Below, in pieces: positions 1 through 6,026 of a stretch of DNA of 6,026 bases. The position numbers and the translations under genes were made by a program. This DNA is from Chloroflexota bacterium. GTDB lineage: Bacteria > Chloroflexota > Anaerolineae > Anaerolineales > UBA11858. The notes below the pieces were generated by a model, which saw nothing but the letters and a program-made list of their open reading frames with translations, was not told the DNA's origin and ran no database searches. The stretch is taken from NCBI GenBank assembly GCA_003513015.1, contig DOTA01000255.1, forward strand, positions 524 to 6,549, given 5' to 3'. Position 1 is the first letter of the stretch, and the number at the start of each line of letters is the position of its first letter.

Positions 1-312
1 CTCAAAGCGATCCGCGGCACAGTGGAGGGACAATCCTTTGTGGACCCCAACGTCGCGGGGAAATTGCTCTCCGGCTACGCCGCGGTCAGCGCCCCCCAAC
101 CCACGGCCACGCACTACCATTTGAGCGAACGCGAAGGCGACATATTGCGCCTGCTGGCCCAGGGACTCTCGAATGCCGACATCGCCGCACAGCTCTTCCT
201 CACCGAGGGGACGGTGCGTAACTACACCAGCGAAATTTTCAAAAAATTGGGGGTTTCCGACCGCACGCAGGCCGCGGTGGTGGCGTTGAAGTTTGGGTTG
301 GTAGAAATTTAA
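1..312 (+). CDS. NarL/FixJ-type response regulator, C-terminal part with LuxR HTH (5' partial)
   Basis: The reading frame is open from the left edge, so the GTG at 22 is most likely internal: the residues before it (LKAIRGT) continue naturally into the rest and resemble the last receiver helix of NarL-type regulators. Of 103 visible residues, about 1-25 are the receiver end, 26-40 a Pro/Ala-rich linker, and 41-100 a LuxR-type helix-turn-helix. Family hallmarks are LSERE at 41-45, GLSNADIA at 55-62, the recognition-helix segment TEGTVRNY at 68-75, and KKLGVSDRTQAA at 81-92. Such proteins are cytoplasmic DNA-binding regulators phosphorylated on a receiver Asp by a histidine kinase. The phospho-acceptor Asp and any partner kinase lie outside the window. 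The gene converges on the minus-strand sugar operon, so a regulatory link to it is not implied by position. The family call is firm; the target genes are unknown. Confidence 0.93.
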   Translation, partial: LKAIRGTVEGQSFVDPNVAGKLLSGYAAVSAPQPTATHYHLSEREGDILRLLAQGLSNADIAAQLFLTEGTVRNYTSEIFKKLGVSDRTQAAVVALKFGLVEI

Positions 313-317
313 CACAA

Positions 318-356
318 ACAGTCCGCAGATTTCGACAAGCTCAATTTGCGGACTGT
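318..356. terminator. Probable bidirectional terminator between convergent genes
   Basis: An inverted repeat pairs 318-331 with 343-356: ten perfect base pairs (ACAGTCCGCA/TGCGGACTGT), then one G-T wobble and three A-T pairs, with an 11-nt loop. It starts 5 nt after the regulator stop codon and lies 17 nt past the peptidase stop on the other strand. On the plus strand a run of five T follows at 365-369, eight bases after the stem, which is further than in a textbook terminator. On the minus strand the following bases are TTGTGTTAAATTT, a weak T-rich tail. Position and symmetry favour termination of both transcripts, but the loose tails leave room for a mainly transcript-end-protecting role. 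Confidence 0.7.
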
Positions 357-373
357 GGGAGCTATTTTTCTCA

Positions 374-1558
374 CTATAGCAAAATCAATTTTGTTTGGGG
401 AGCCCCCAAATATTCCGCCCCATTTTCGGTGACAACTACATCTTCTTCCAGGCCGATATAACCGTATCCCGGCAGCGCCAGCCCCGGCTCTACAGTGTAC
501 ACATGCCCAACTTCGAGCTTGCGGTTGGGGGAATCGCCATAACGCTCCCAAAGTGGGCCAAGAATGCCGCCGCCATCATGGGCCGCGCGCCCCAAATGAT
601 GGCCGGTGGCATATTTGTATTCCGGAAAGCCTGCGGCGGTGATGATACCGCGGGCAATGTTATCAATTTTTAAGCCCGTATCGCCGGGTTGCATTTCGCT
701 CAAAGCGGTACGGATGGAGCGCACCACAGTTTCAAAAGCACGCTGCACAATAGGGGGAGCTTCACGTTCGCCTTCTTTAAGCATATAAACTACGCGCTGA
801 ATATCAGAACAATAATCATTTTGCTTGACACCAAAATCGAAATGCACCAGATGGCCGCGCTCCACCCGAATATCTGTGGGACCAACGTGACCCACGGGAG
901 AATCTGGCCCAACATTGACGGTGGGGCAATGCTCCAAATCCCAGGCGGGGCCTAAGCCGCGTTCCGAGAGCTGGTGATGCATGAAATCGGCAATCTCTTG
1001 TTCGCTCTGGCCGGGGTGCAGATCGGCAAAGGTGGCCTGGTAAATTTCAGCAGTGGTGGCGACCGCGGCCCGAATGCGGGTAACCTCCTCCGGGGTTTTG
1101 CGCCCTCTCAAGGCCCCGATGAGCATCTCTCCGGAGATCAGGCGGTTCTCAAAGGGTGTATCTTTCAAATAAGCGGTCAAAATCCGATACATTCCCAGGC
1201 TTAATCCATCGGCGACCGGATCATTTTCCGAATAATTAATGGCAATTGTCCCCGGGTTGAGGCGCTCCAGAGTTTCCAACAAAACCGGGCGGAAGGCTTC
1301 ATCGTAGGAGATGACTTGCTGGTAAGCCCCGGTACGGCGGGCTGTTTCGGCTTCGAAGCGCCCCACGATGGCGAGGCGCTCGCCGCTGTGGGTGATTATC
1401 AGGCCGCTCTGCCAGGTGAGGTCGGTGCCATAGATGAGTGGGAGAACGGGGTCGGCGAAGGCGCTGGTTTCGCGCACGAAAGTAAGCCAAACGTCGATTT
1501 TAAATTCTGATAGAAGGTTGGTTGCTTGAGCTACTTTTTCTTGAATTAGGCTGGTCAT
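374..1558 (-). CDS. M24 family metallopeptidase (Xaa-Pro aminopeptidase/dipeptidase-like)
   Basis: A 394-residue protein if translation starts at the ATG at 1558. A GTG four codons upstream is possible, but the GGAG at 1565-1568 is spaced correctly for the ATG and overlaps the GTG alternative. Residues 1 to about 145 form a creatinase/prolidase N-terminal domain; about 150-390 form the pita-bread M24 catalytic fold. The five expected metal ligands are visible: Asp241 (HFDFG), Asp252 (YCSDIQR), His320 (TGHHLG), Glu357 (TVEPG) and Glu372 (LEEDVVVT). Conserved His224 (SPVGH) and His327 are also present, so the enzyme is probably active, cleaving peptides with proline near the N-terminus using two divalent metals. 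There is no signal peptide, so it is cytoplasmic. It is the last gene of the minus-strand run, 41 nt after the GH18 gene. Exact specificity (aminopeptidase P, prolidase or another M24 type) cannot be read from the sequence. Confidence 0.93.
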   Translation of the reverse strand: MTSLIQEKVAQATNLLSEFKIDVWLTFVRETSAFADPVLPLIYGTDLTWQSGLIITHSGERLAIVGRFEAETARRTGAYQQVISYDEAFRPVLLETLERLNPGTIAINYSENDPVADGLSLGMYRILTAYLKDTPFENRLISGEMLIGALRGRKTPEEVTRIRAAVATTAEIYQATFADLHPGQSEQEIADFMHHQLSERGLGPAWDLEHCPTVNVGPDSPVGHVGPTDIRVERGHLVHFDFGVKQNDYCSDIQRVVYMLKEGEREAPPIVQRAFETVVRSIRTALSEMQPGDTGLKIDNIARGIITAAGFPEYKYATGHHLGRAAHDGGGILGPLWERYGDSPNRKLEVGHVYTVEPGLALPGYGYIGLEEDVVVTENGAEYLGAPQTKLILL

Positions 1559-1562
1559 TTTA

Positions 1563-1570
1563 CGCTCCAC
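1563..1570 (-). promoter_or_regulatory. Ribosome binding site of the M24 peptidase; decides the start
   Basis: Read on the minus strand the site is GTGGAGCG, with GGAG ending six bases before the ATG at 1558. The longest open frame would begin at the GTG inside this site (1570), which has no comparable upstream purine run. I therefore place the start at the ATG, four codons downstream. Confidence 0.75.
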
Positions 1571-1599
1571 AAGGTGAATTTTCCCCCAGCATGGCGCGG

Positions 1600-2586
1600 T
1601 CAGGGTTGGTTAACGGTGCGATGGATGGCACTCAACAGGGAGAGATCGGTGGTGCTATCGTACTCCACAGTCCAGATCATCACGCCTGAACCACGCTGCA
1701 TCGCCAACCGGGTTTTACGCTCGATGGTGGGAATCCCATTATAGTCCAGTTTGACTCCCAAGTAATCAAACTCATCCAGGTTAGCGGCCTGCGGGTCGCT
1801 TTCGACAATCTTGCGATAGGATGTAAAGTTGGGATGGGCGTAAAAAGGCAAACCCAAAACAGCTTTTTCGGGGGGACGGCCGCGGCCTAACCAGTAATCA
1901 AAGGCCTTTTCAGCCAATGCATAGGGGGAGTGGGGCTCACCGCCATCGTAGGCCATCATATTGACAAAATCAAAGATTGCGAAGGTTTCGGGGAGGATGC
2001 CGTCGCCTGTGGAACCCTGAGCGACAACCGCGGTGGTGATGAGTTTATCGGGCATTGCAGCCCGCAGTTCACGAATAAGCGCTAGAAAATTCTGAGCCGA
2101 TTGGCCCGGATCGGGGTATTCCCAATCGATATCGGCTCCGTCGAGTTGATATTGATCGACAAAGGCTGTCAATTCGCTGACAAAAACCGCCCGTAAAGCG
2201 GGATCGGCCGCCACGGTTTCGAACTGCGTATCCCAGCCCCAACCCCCAACGGAAATTAATACCCGGACGCCCTGTTGGTGCGCGTTATCGACAATGCTCT
2301 CCAACTTCCAACCGTTCGGGATGGCAGCAAAGGTGCCATCAGCATTTGGGATGAGAAAAGCATAGTTGATATGCGTGAGCAAATCGAAGGGGATCATTTC
2401 GACGATGGCAGCCTGCGTAACATAGCCCACAATTCGAAAAGGTTCTGGTTGGGGTGTGGAGGGCGTTTCCGTCAGAACAGGTGTTAAAACGGAGGGAGCA
2501 GTCCCAGCCGCGGGTGCACAAGCACTTAAAGCCAGGACTGCTCCCATTAGGAAGAGCACAATCAGCGTAGAATTACTTTTCAACAC
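1600..2586 (-). CDS. GH18 family glycosidase, secreted lipoprotein (chitinase/ENGase-like)
   Basis: A 328-residue protein. The N-terminus has Lys3, a hydrophobic stretch at about 8-20 and a lipobox ending LSAC with Cys23, so it should be exported and lipid-anchored. A Thr/Pro/Ala linker (24-50) leads into a TIM-barrel GH18 domain from about 50 to 325. Diagnostic features are SVGGWG (112-117, beta-3), DGADIDWEYP (149-158, beta-4) with Asp149, Asp152, Asp154 and the catalytic acid Glu156, MMAYD (210-214), LGLPFYA (244-250) and MIWTVEYD (303-310, beta-8). All catalytic residues are intact. Only about 54 residues separate beta-7 and beta-8, so the chitinase insertion domain is reduced or absent. 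GH18 enzymes hydrolyse beta-1,4 GlcNAc linkages by substrate-assisted catalysis; the substrate here may be chitin-like, peptidoglycan or N-glycan. The start is a GTG overlapping the permease gene by 14 nt without a clear ribosome binding site, suggesting translational coupling. Confidence 0.92.
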   Translation of the reverse strand: MLKSNSTLIVLFLMGAVLALSACAPAAGTAPSVLTPVLTETPSTPQPEPFRIVGYVTQAAIVEMIPFDLLTHINYAFLIPNADGTFAAIPNGWKLESIVDNAHQQGVRVLISVGGWGWDTQFETVAADPALRAVFVSELTAFVDQYQLDGADIDWEYPDPGQSAQNFLALIRELRAAMPDKLITTAVVAQGSTGDGILPETFAIFDFVNMMAYDGGEPHSPYALAEKAFDYWLGRGRPPEKAVLGLPFYAHPNFTSYRKIVESDPQAANLDEFDYLGVKLDYNGIPTIERKTRLAMQRGSGVMIWTVEYDSTTDLSLLSAIHRTVNQP

Positions 2587-3604
2587 CAGTAATCACAATA
2601 CCCTGGATGAAGAAGCGTTGGGCTGCCAGGAAGAGCAGCAAGGGCAGGAGCAAAGTCATCAGAGAAGCAGCCTGGATCAGTTCAGGTCTCGAGCCGTAGA
2701 TGCCATTGAAAGTAGAAAGAGCGATGGAAACCGGCCATTTTTCGCGAGCAGCCGAGAGGTAAATCAGGGGGCCAAAGTAGTCATTCCAGGCATAGACGAT
2801 ATGGAAAACCGTGATCGCCATAAGTGCGGGGTAAGATTGGGGCAAGATCACGGACCATAACACCCGGAAGGGACCGGCACCATCAATCATGGCAGCTTCA
2901 TCCAACGCTTTGGGCAAGGTCATAAAATATTGACGCAGCAAGAATGTATCATAAGCGTTGGCAAAGAAAGTTGGCACCAGTAATGGCAGCCAGCTACCTA
3001 CCCAACCAATCAGGGCAAAGAAAGTGTAGGTGGGGATCACCGTGACAGTACCGGGCAGGAAGATGGTCGAAATCAGCACAATGAACAAGAAATCACGTCC
3101 AGGATACTCAAAGCGAGAGAATCCATAAGCCACCAATACACAAGAAATCAACACGCCAATATTAGAAATAATGGCATACATGGTCGTGTTGGCCAGCAAG
3201 CGGGGGAAATTAATGCTATTCCAGGCGTCTGCATAATTAGACCAGGCAGGAGAAAACTGCCAGGGGCGTTCCAGACCGCGCCAGTTGCCTTCCCATTCGA
3301 TGGCACCGGCATCAGGATTATCGGGATCAATAAAAAGGCTAACCGAGCGGCCCGGTTTAAACATGGCCATATCTTTGATACTGCCATCTGGCAACGGAAC
3401 CGAGAACATCTCAAGGACTTTGCCTTCATATTCGAAGGTGCCCGGCGCTGCCGGCCAAAGCGGCGAACCAAGCACCGAAATTTGTTCACCTGTCTTGAGC
3501 GAAGTAAATATCATGTAAACAAACGGCGAAAGAAAGATTGCCAGCAAAAATGCAGACAACAAAGTGACCCAAAGATAATTGAATAGGCTTCTTTTCCTTG
3601 TCAT
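2573..3604 (-). CDS. Carbohydrate ABC transporter permease, MalG/UgpE type (CUT1)
   Basis: A 343-residue inner-membrane protein with a first transmembrane helix at about 11-33 and further helices near 136-160, 172-192, 199-218, 258-275 and 315-334. The cytoplasmic EAA loop that contacts the ATPase is clear: EAAMIDGAG at 236-244 followed by ILP at 253-255. Within the binding-protein-dependent permease family (BPD_transp_1) it most resembles the MalG half of CUT1 sugar importers. It is longer than the roughly 270-300 residues usual for MalG-like proteins because residues about 46-118, just after helix 1, form an extra hydrophilic extracytoplasmic segment rich in Gly, Pro, Asp and Trp. The C-terminus (QGIVITGVEK) resembles the family end. 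The ATG at 3604 has a strong AGAGGAG site. The gene follows the MalF-type permease by 11 nt and overlaps the GH18 gene. Substrate is not readable. Confidence 0.95.
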   Translation of the reverse strand: MTRKRSLFNYLWVTLLSAFLLAIFLSPFVYMIFTSLKTGEQISVLGSPLWPAAPGTFEYEGKVLEMFSVPLPDGSIKDMAMFKPGRSVSLFIDPDNPDAGAIEWEGNWRGLERPWQFSPAWSNYADAWNSINFPRLLANTTMYAIISNIGVLISCVLVAYGFSRFEYPGRDFLFIVLISTIFLPGTVTVIPTYTFFALIGWVGSWLPLLVPTFFANAYDTFLLRQYFMTLPKALDEAAMIDGAGPFRVLWSVILPQSYPALMAITVFHIVYAWNDYFGPLIYLSAAREKWPVSIALSTFNGIYGSRPELIQAASLMTLLLPLLLFLAAQRFFIQGIVITGVEK

Positions 3605-3610
3605 CTCATT

Positions 3611-3617
3611 CTCCTCT
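3611..3617 (-). promoter_or_regulatory. Ribosome binding site of the MalG-type permease
   Basis: AGAGGAG on the minus strand ends six bases before the ATG at 3604. It overlaps the TAG stop of the preceding permease gene (3616-3618), so ribosomes finishing the first permease are positioned at this site, consistent with balanced production of the two permease halves. Confidence 0.8.
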
Positions 3618-4584
3618 AGCGGGATTCACTGGCGTAATAAACCCAATATTTTGCGGTGGCAAACAATACAACTGTCACCACCAGGATAACGGCAAAAAGC
3701 AGCCAGGCCAGGGTCGCACCATAAGACATATTCTGATAGGTGAAGAATGTTTTGTATAAGATCACATTGTAGAAAAGCGTAGCGCCCCCCGGCCTACCCG
3801 TTCCTGAGTTAACCACTAAGGGCAACAGGAAAAACTGGAATAAACCAACGATACTCAACACTAAATTGTAAAAGATCACCGGAGAAATCATGGGGAAGGT
3901 TACATTCCAAAAGGTGGCCCAACCACCGGCTCCATCCACTTCGGCGGCGTCATAGAGTTCCGTTGGAACACCCTGTAAACCCGCCAGCATGATTAACATG
4001 GCATTGCCAATCCCCCATATCCCCATAATGATATAAGTGGGATAGACCCAAAAGACATCGTTGCCCCACCCCGGAGGATTCTGAACCCCCATGGAGGTTA
4101 AAGCCCGGTTGATCCAGCCGGTTTCCGGGTTGAGCATACCACCCCATAGAAAGATAGCGGCAACGAAGGGGATAATATAAGGCATGTAAAACATCGAACG
4201 GAAGAAGTTTTGCCCTTTCAGGGCCGGATTATTCATCAACAATGCCAGAAGCAAAGGCATAAAAATCCCAATCGGTAATGCCATCAACCCAAACTTGACT
4301 GTAATCCATAAAGATGTCCAGGTTTGAGGATCGCTAAACATAAGTTTATAGTTCTGCAAACCGACAAAAGTAAGGGGATTTAACAATCCGTCCGTGATAC
4401 GCAGGTTCAAAAAGGTGAAGATAAAAGTTGCCACCATGGGAATAAGGGTAAACGCTAAAAACCCAATCAACCAGGGTGAGATAAATAACATCCCCAGCTT
4501 AAAATCACGCTTGGCGCGAGGCTGCATATTGCGCAAGGACCGCCATGATGGCAATACCTCACGTATTTGGGTAATCTGCTCCAT
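3616..4584 (-). CDS. Carbohydrate ABC transporter permease, MalF/UgpA type (CUT1)
   Basis: A 322-residue inner-membrane protein with a hydrophilic, basic N-terminus (1-30) and six probable transmembrane helices near 31-58, 94-117, 131-150, 182-203, 235-258 and 288-312. The EAA loop reads DAAEVDGAG at 212-220 with FPMISP at 230-235; the first residue is Asp rather than Glu, a mild variant. Length and layout fit the six-helix UgpA/MalF-like partner of CUT1 importers and lack the large periplasmic domain of E. coli MalF. With the MalG-type permease it forms the membrane channel for sugar delivered by the binding protein, driven by an ATPase not encoded in the window. The ATG start at 4584 is preceded by a TAGGAGA site. 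It lies 67 nt after the binding-protein stop, separated by a hairpin. Substrate is unknown. Confidence 0.95.
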   Translation of the reverse strand: MEQITQIREVLPSWRSLRNMQPRAKRDFKLGMLFISPWLIGFLAFTLIPMVATFIFTFLNLRITDGLLNPLTFVGLQNYKLMFSDPQTWTSLWITVKFGLMALPIGIFMPLLLALLMNNPALKGQNFFRSMFYMPYIIPFVAAIFLWGGMLNPETGWINRALTSMGVQNPPGWGNDVFWVYPTYIIMGIWGIGNAMLIMLAGLQGVPTELYDAAEVDGAGGWATFWNVTFPMISPVIFYNLVLSIVGLFQFFLLPLVVNSGTGRPGGATLFYNVILYKTFFTYQNMSYGATLAWLLFAVILVVTVVLFATAKYWVYYASESR

Positions 4585-4590
4585 TTGCGC

Positions 4591-4597
4591 TCTCCTA
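4591..4597 (-). promoter_or_regulatory. Ribosome binding site of the MalF-type permease
   Basis: TAGGAGA on the minus strand ends six bases before the ATG at 4584. It lies nine bases downstream of the intercistronic hairpin, so the hairpin does not sequester it directly. Confidence 0.75.
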
Positions 4598-4606
4598 TCC
4601 GTAAAG

Positions 4607-4637
4607 TTGGCGGGTCAGTCTAAGACTGACCCGCCAA
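4607..4637 (-). promoter_or_regulatory. Intercistronic hairpin between binding-protein and permease genes
   Basis: A perfect 14-bp inverted repeat (4607-4620 with 4624-4637, TTGGCGGGTCAGTC and its complement) with a TAA loop lies 14 nt after the binding-protein stop codon. On the transcribed strand the bases after it are CTTTACGG, with no T-run, so it is a poor intrinsic terminator. The position matches hairpins in other sugar-uptake operons (malE-malF being the classic case) that protect the 3' end of the binding-protein message or partly reduce read-through. That would give more binding protein than permease. The role is inferred; the structure is seen directly. Confidence 0.7.
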
Positions 4638-4651
4638 TATGAACTCGTTAC

Positions 4652-6026
4652 TTATTTGTTGTAGATCACTTCGAGATCGGTCTTCAGTTTGGCTAACTCG
4701 GCATCGAAATCAATCGTGCCATCATTGGCCATCAGATCGCCAAAGGTATTGATGCGGGTATTGGCCTCGAGAATGTTCGGGCGCCAAGCTTCCGCACTGG
4801 GGTTATCCGGGTATCCCAGAGCCTGATCAAATACTAACCAGTTGGTCACCCAGGGGAATTGCTCTTGCTTGGATTCCCAGTAGGTTGCCTGGTACTTGGT
4901 CATAGCGGGGAAACCACCATAAGCGGCATAGCCCGGTGCCACACTACCGATACCCATCACCAACGGCTCGGTGCCGCCAGCGCCAATCAGGTAGGTCAGG
5001 AATTCGAAAGCTTCGGCGGGGTGCTTGGTGCCTTTCCACATGCGGACGGTATCAGCATCCATACGGCCATGAAGTTCGCCCTTGTAGGAGGGGAAAGCGG
5101 CCACATCCCATTCGCCAGCATCTGCCATACAGCAGGTGAACCACAACTGGGTCTGGCCCATCGCAGCGCGGCCACTGCCAAAGACATTGCCGCCACCGAA
5201 TTCAGCACTACCGGCCAAAGCGCCATTGGCGATGAAGGGCTCGTCGCCCCACATGCCATCATAGTACCAACGCCAAGCGTCTACCCAACCAGCAGGGATA
5301 TCAGCGGTGTAAGCACCAGCTTCGCCGCCAAAGGGAACGCCAGCTTCGAAGAAGGTACCGATAACCATGATGCTGGACCACTGGGGTACGTAGCCGACCT
5401 GAACAATATTGGCGCGGTCAAAGCCTTCGTCCAAGGGGGTCAGGCCATTAACATCAACGGTCAGTTGCTTGGCAACTTTGGTCAGGGTTTCCCAGGACCA
5501 TTCTTCTTCGGTGCCATCGGCCCAGACATAGGGATCACCAATATTGGTGGGCGGGTAATTCAGGCCAGCTTCGTCAAACAGAGCAGGGCTGTAGTACAAA
5601 CCGGTGGGGAAGACCATCCAGGGCAAGCCAACCTGGCCTTCTTCGGTCTGATAGAAATCAACCAAGGCAGGATTGAAGACGCTCAGATCATAATTGGCAG
5701 CTTCGATCAAGGGGGTCAGGTCCATCCATTGACCGTAGAAGTCATTGGAACCACCGATACCGACCGGGCCGACGATGTCGGGGCCGTTACCAGCAGCGAT
5801 CTGGGTCGAGAGGGTATCGCGGCCAGATTCGTAGGGGACTACTTCGAGAACGGCTTCAATGCGATCCTGGGAGGCATTGAAAGCATCCACGACGGCCTGC
5901 TGCTCAGTTACCTGCTCAGGGCTGGTGCCGGTGCCCAAACCCACAAACCAGCGGATTTGAACTTTTTCAGCCATTGCGGGGGCTTCTGCTGTAGGAGCTT
6001 CTGCGGCGGGGGCTTCTGTGGCTGAA
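4652..6026 (-). CDS. Sugar ABC transporter family 1 solute-binding protein (5' partial)
   Basis: The frame runs off the right edge: upstream of the ATG at 5974 it continues for 17 codons of Ala/Pro/Glu/Thr-rich linker, so that ATG is internal and the true start, signal peptide and probable lipobox are outside the window. About 457 residues are visible. Numbering from Met at 5974, the mature domain begins with VQIRWFVGLG (5-14), a typical first beta strand, followed by QQAVVDAFNAS (25-35), GNGPDIVGP (62-70) and GLPWMVFPTGLYYSPALFDEAG (116-137, shown for position only), a pattern characteristic of family 1 (MalE/UgpB-like) binding proteins; a helical C-lobe follows and ends near 440. Many exposed-type Trp and Tyr residues suit sugar stacking. 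The only two cysteines visible are adjacent (281-282). It is the first visible gene of the importer operon and should capture the sugar outside the membrane. The ligand cannot be deduced. Confidence 0.94.
   Translation of the reverse strand, partial: SATEAPAAEAPTAEAPAMAEKVQIRWFVGLGTGTSPEQVTEQQAVVDAFNASQDRIEAVLEVVPYESGRDTLSTQIAAGNGPDIVGPVGIGGSNDFYGQWMDLTPLIEAANYDLSVFNPALVDFYQTEEGQVGLPWMVFPTGLYYSPALFDEAGLNYPPTNIGDPYVWADGTEEEWSWETLTKVAKQLTVDVNGLTPLDEGFDRANIVQVGYVPQWSSIMVIGTFFEAGVPFGGEAGAYTADIPAGWVDAWRWYYDGMWGDEPFIANGALAGSAEFGGGNVFGSGRAAMGQTQLWFTCCMADAGEWDVAAFPSYKGELHGRMDADTVRMWKGTKHPAEAFEFLTYLIGAGGTEPLVMGIGSVAPGYAAYGGFPAMTKYQATYWESKQEQFPWVTNWLVFDQALGYPDNPSAEAWRPNILEANTRINTFGDLMANDGTIDFDAELAKLKTDLEVIYNK
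5978..6022 (-). repeat. Three tandem 15-bp units encoding a pentapeptide linker repeat
   Basis: Three 15-bp units (5978-5992, 5993-6007, 6008-6022) encode TAEAP, AAEAP and ATEAP in the binding-protein frame. The units share the core AGCTTCTG/GGCTTCTG with a few substitutions. They lie in the linker between the expected lipid anchor and the binding domain, and may extend beyond the right edge. Such a repeat would act as a flexible spacer and could vary in copy number by slippage. Confidence 0.8.

Noticed and set aside
22..24. GTG as the start of the response regulator gene
   Set aside because: The upstream codons to the window edge are in frame and match the end of a receiver domain, so the gene is truncated by the window.
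374..1570. The longer GTG-initiated form of the M24 peptidase
   Set aside because: The GTG lies within the best ribosome binding site, which is correctly spaced for the ATG four codons later.
2456..2860. A 134-codon plus-strand frame across the GH18/permease junction
   Set aside because: It overlaps two well-supported minus-strand genes, shows no domain pattern, and has low-complexity Gln/Glu/Ser content typical of a shadow frame.
4607..4637. Intrinsic terminator ending the transcript after the binding protein
   Set aside because: No T-run follows the stem on the transcribed strand, and the permeases downstream have no visible promoter of their own in the short gap.
5972..5974. ATG as the start of the binding protein
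   Set aside because: The open frame continues upstream as a repeated Ala/Pro/Glu linker, and starting here would give a cytoplasmic protein with no signal peptide, contrary to the family's function.
4859..6025. A 388-codon open frame on the plus strand opposite the binding-protein gene
   Set aside because: It is fully antisense to a clearly recognisable binding protein, its translation is Gly/Ala/Ile-rich without any family motif, and it is explained by the codon bias of the real gene.

Overview
This 6 kb window looks like bacterial chromosome from a Chloroflexota (Anaerolineae-like) organism. I infer that lineage from three things: the style of the CUT1 sugar-transport proteins, including a permease with a large extracytoplasmic insertion; a solute-binding protein with an Ala/Pro/Glu-rich linker; and a NarL-type regulator with an SEGTVRNY-like helix (here TEGTVRNY). 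No taxonomic marker gene is present, so the assignment is tentative.

Layout: nucleotides 1-312 (+) are the 3' end of a NarL/LuxR-family response regulator whose receiver domain lies mostly off the left edge. It converges on a five-gene run on the minus strand that occupies the rest of the window. Between the convergent genes sits a 14-bp stem-loop (318-356) that probably terminates both units. In transcription order (right to left) the minus-strand run is: a family 1 extracellular solute-binding protein (start off the right edge), a MalF/UgpA-type permease, a MalG/UgpE-type permease, a GH18 glycosidase lipoprotein, and an M24 (Xaa-Pro peptidase-like) metallopeptidase. Junctions are tight: 67 nt holding a 14-bp hairpin, 11 nt, a 14-nt overlap, then 41 nt. 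This supports a single operon.

Functional reading: the binding protein and two permeases form a carbohydrate importer without its own ATPase in view. The GH18 lipoprotein keeps the catalytic DxxDxDxE signature and could trim GlcNAc-containing glycans (chitin-like, peptidoglycan-derived or N-glycan) at the cell surface for uptake. The cytoplasmic M24 peptidase may be a passenger or may process glycopeptide-derived peptides. Substrate identity is inference only.

There is no stretch over 300 nt without a gene, and I see no tRNA, rRNA, CRISPR array or mobile element. I do not see a previously undescribed system here. The points most worth a second look are the operon composition, the two hairpins, an adjacent Cys-Cys pair in the binding protein, and the permease insertion.
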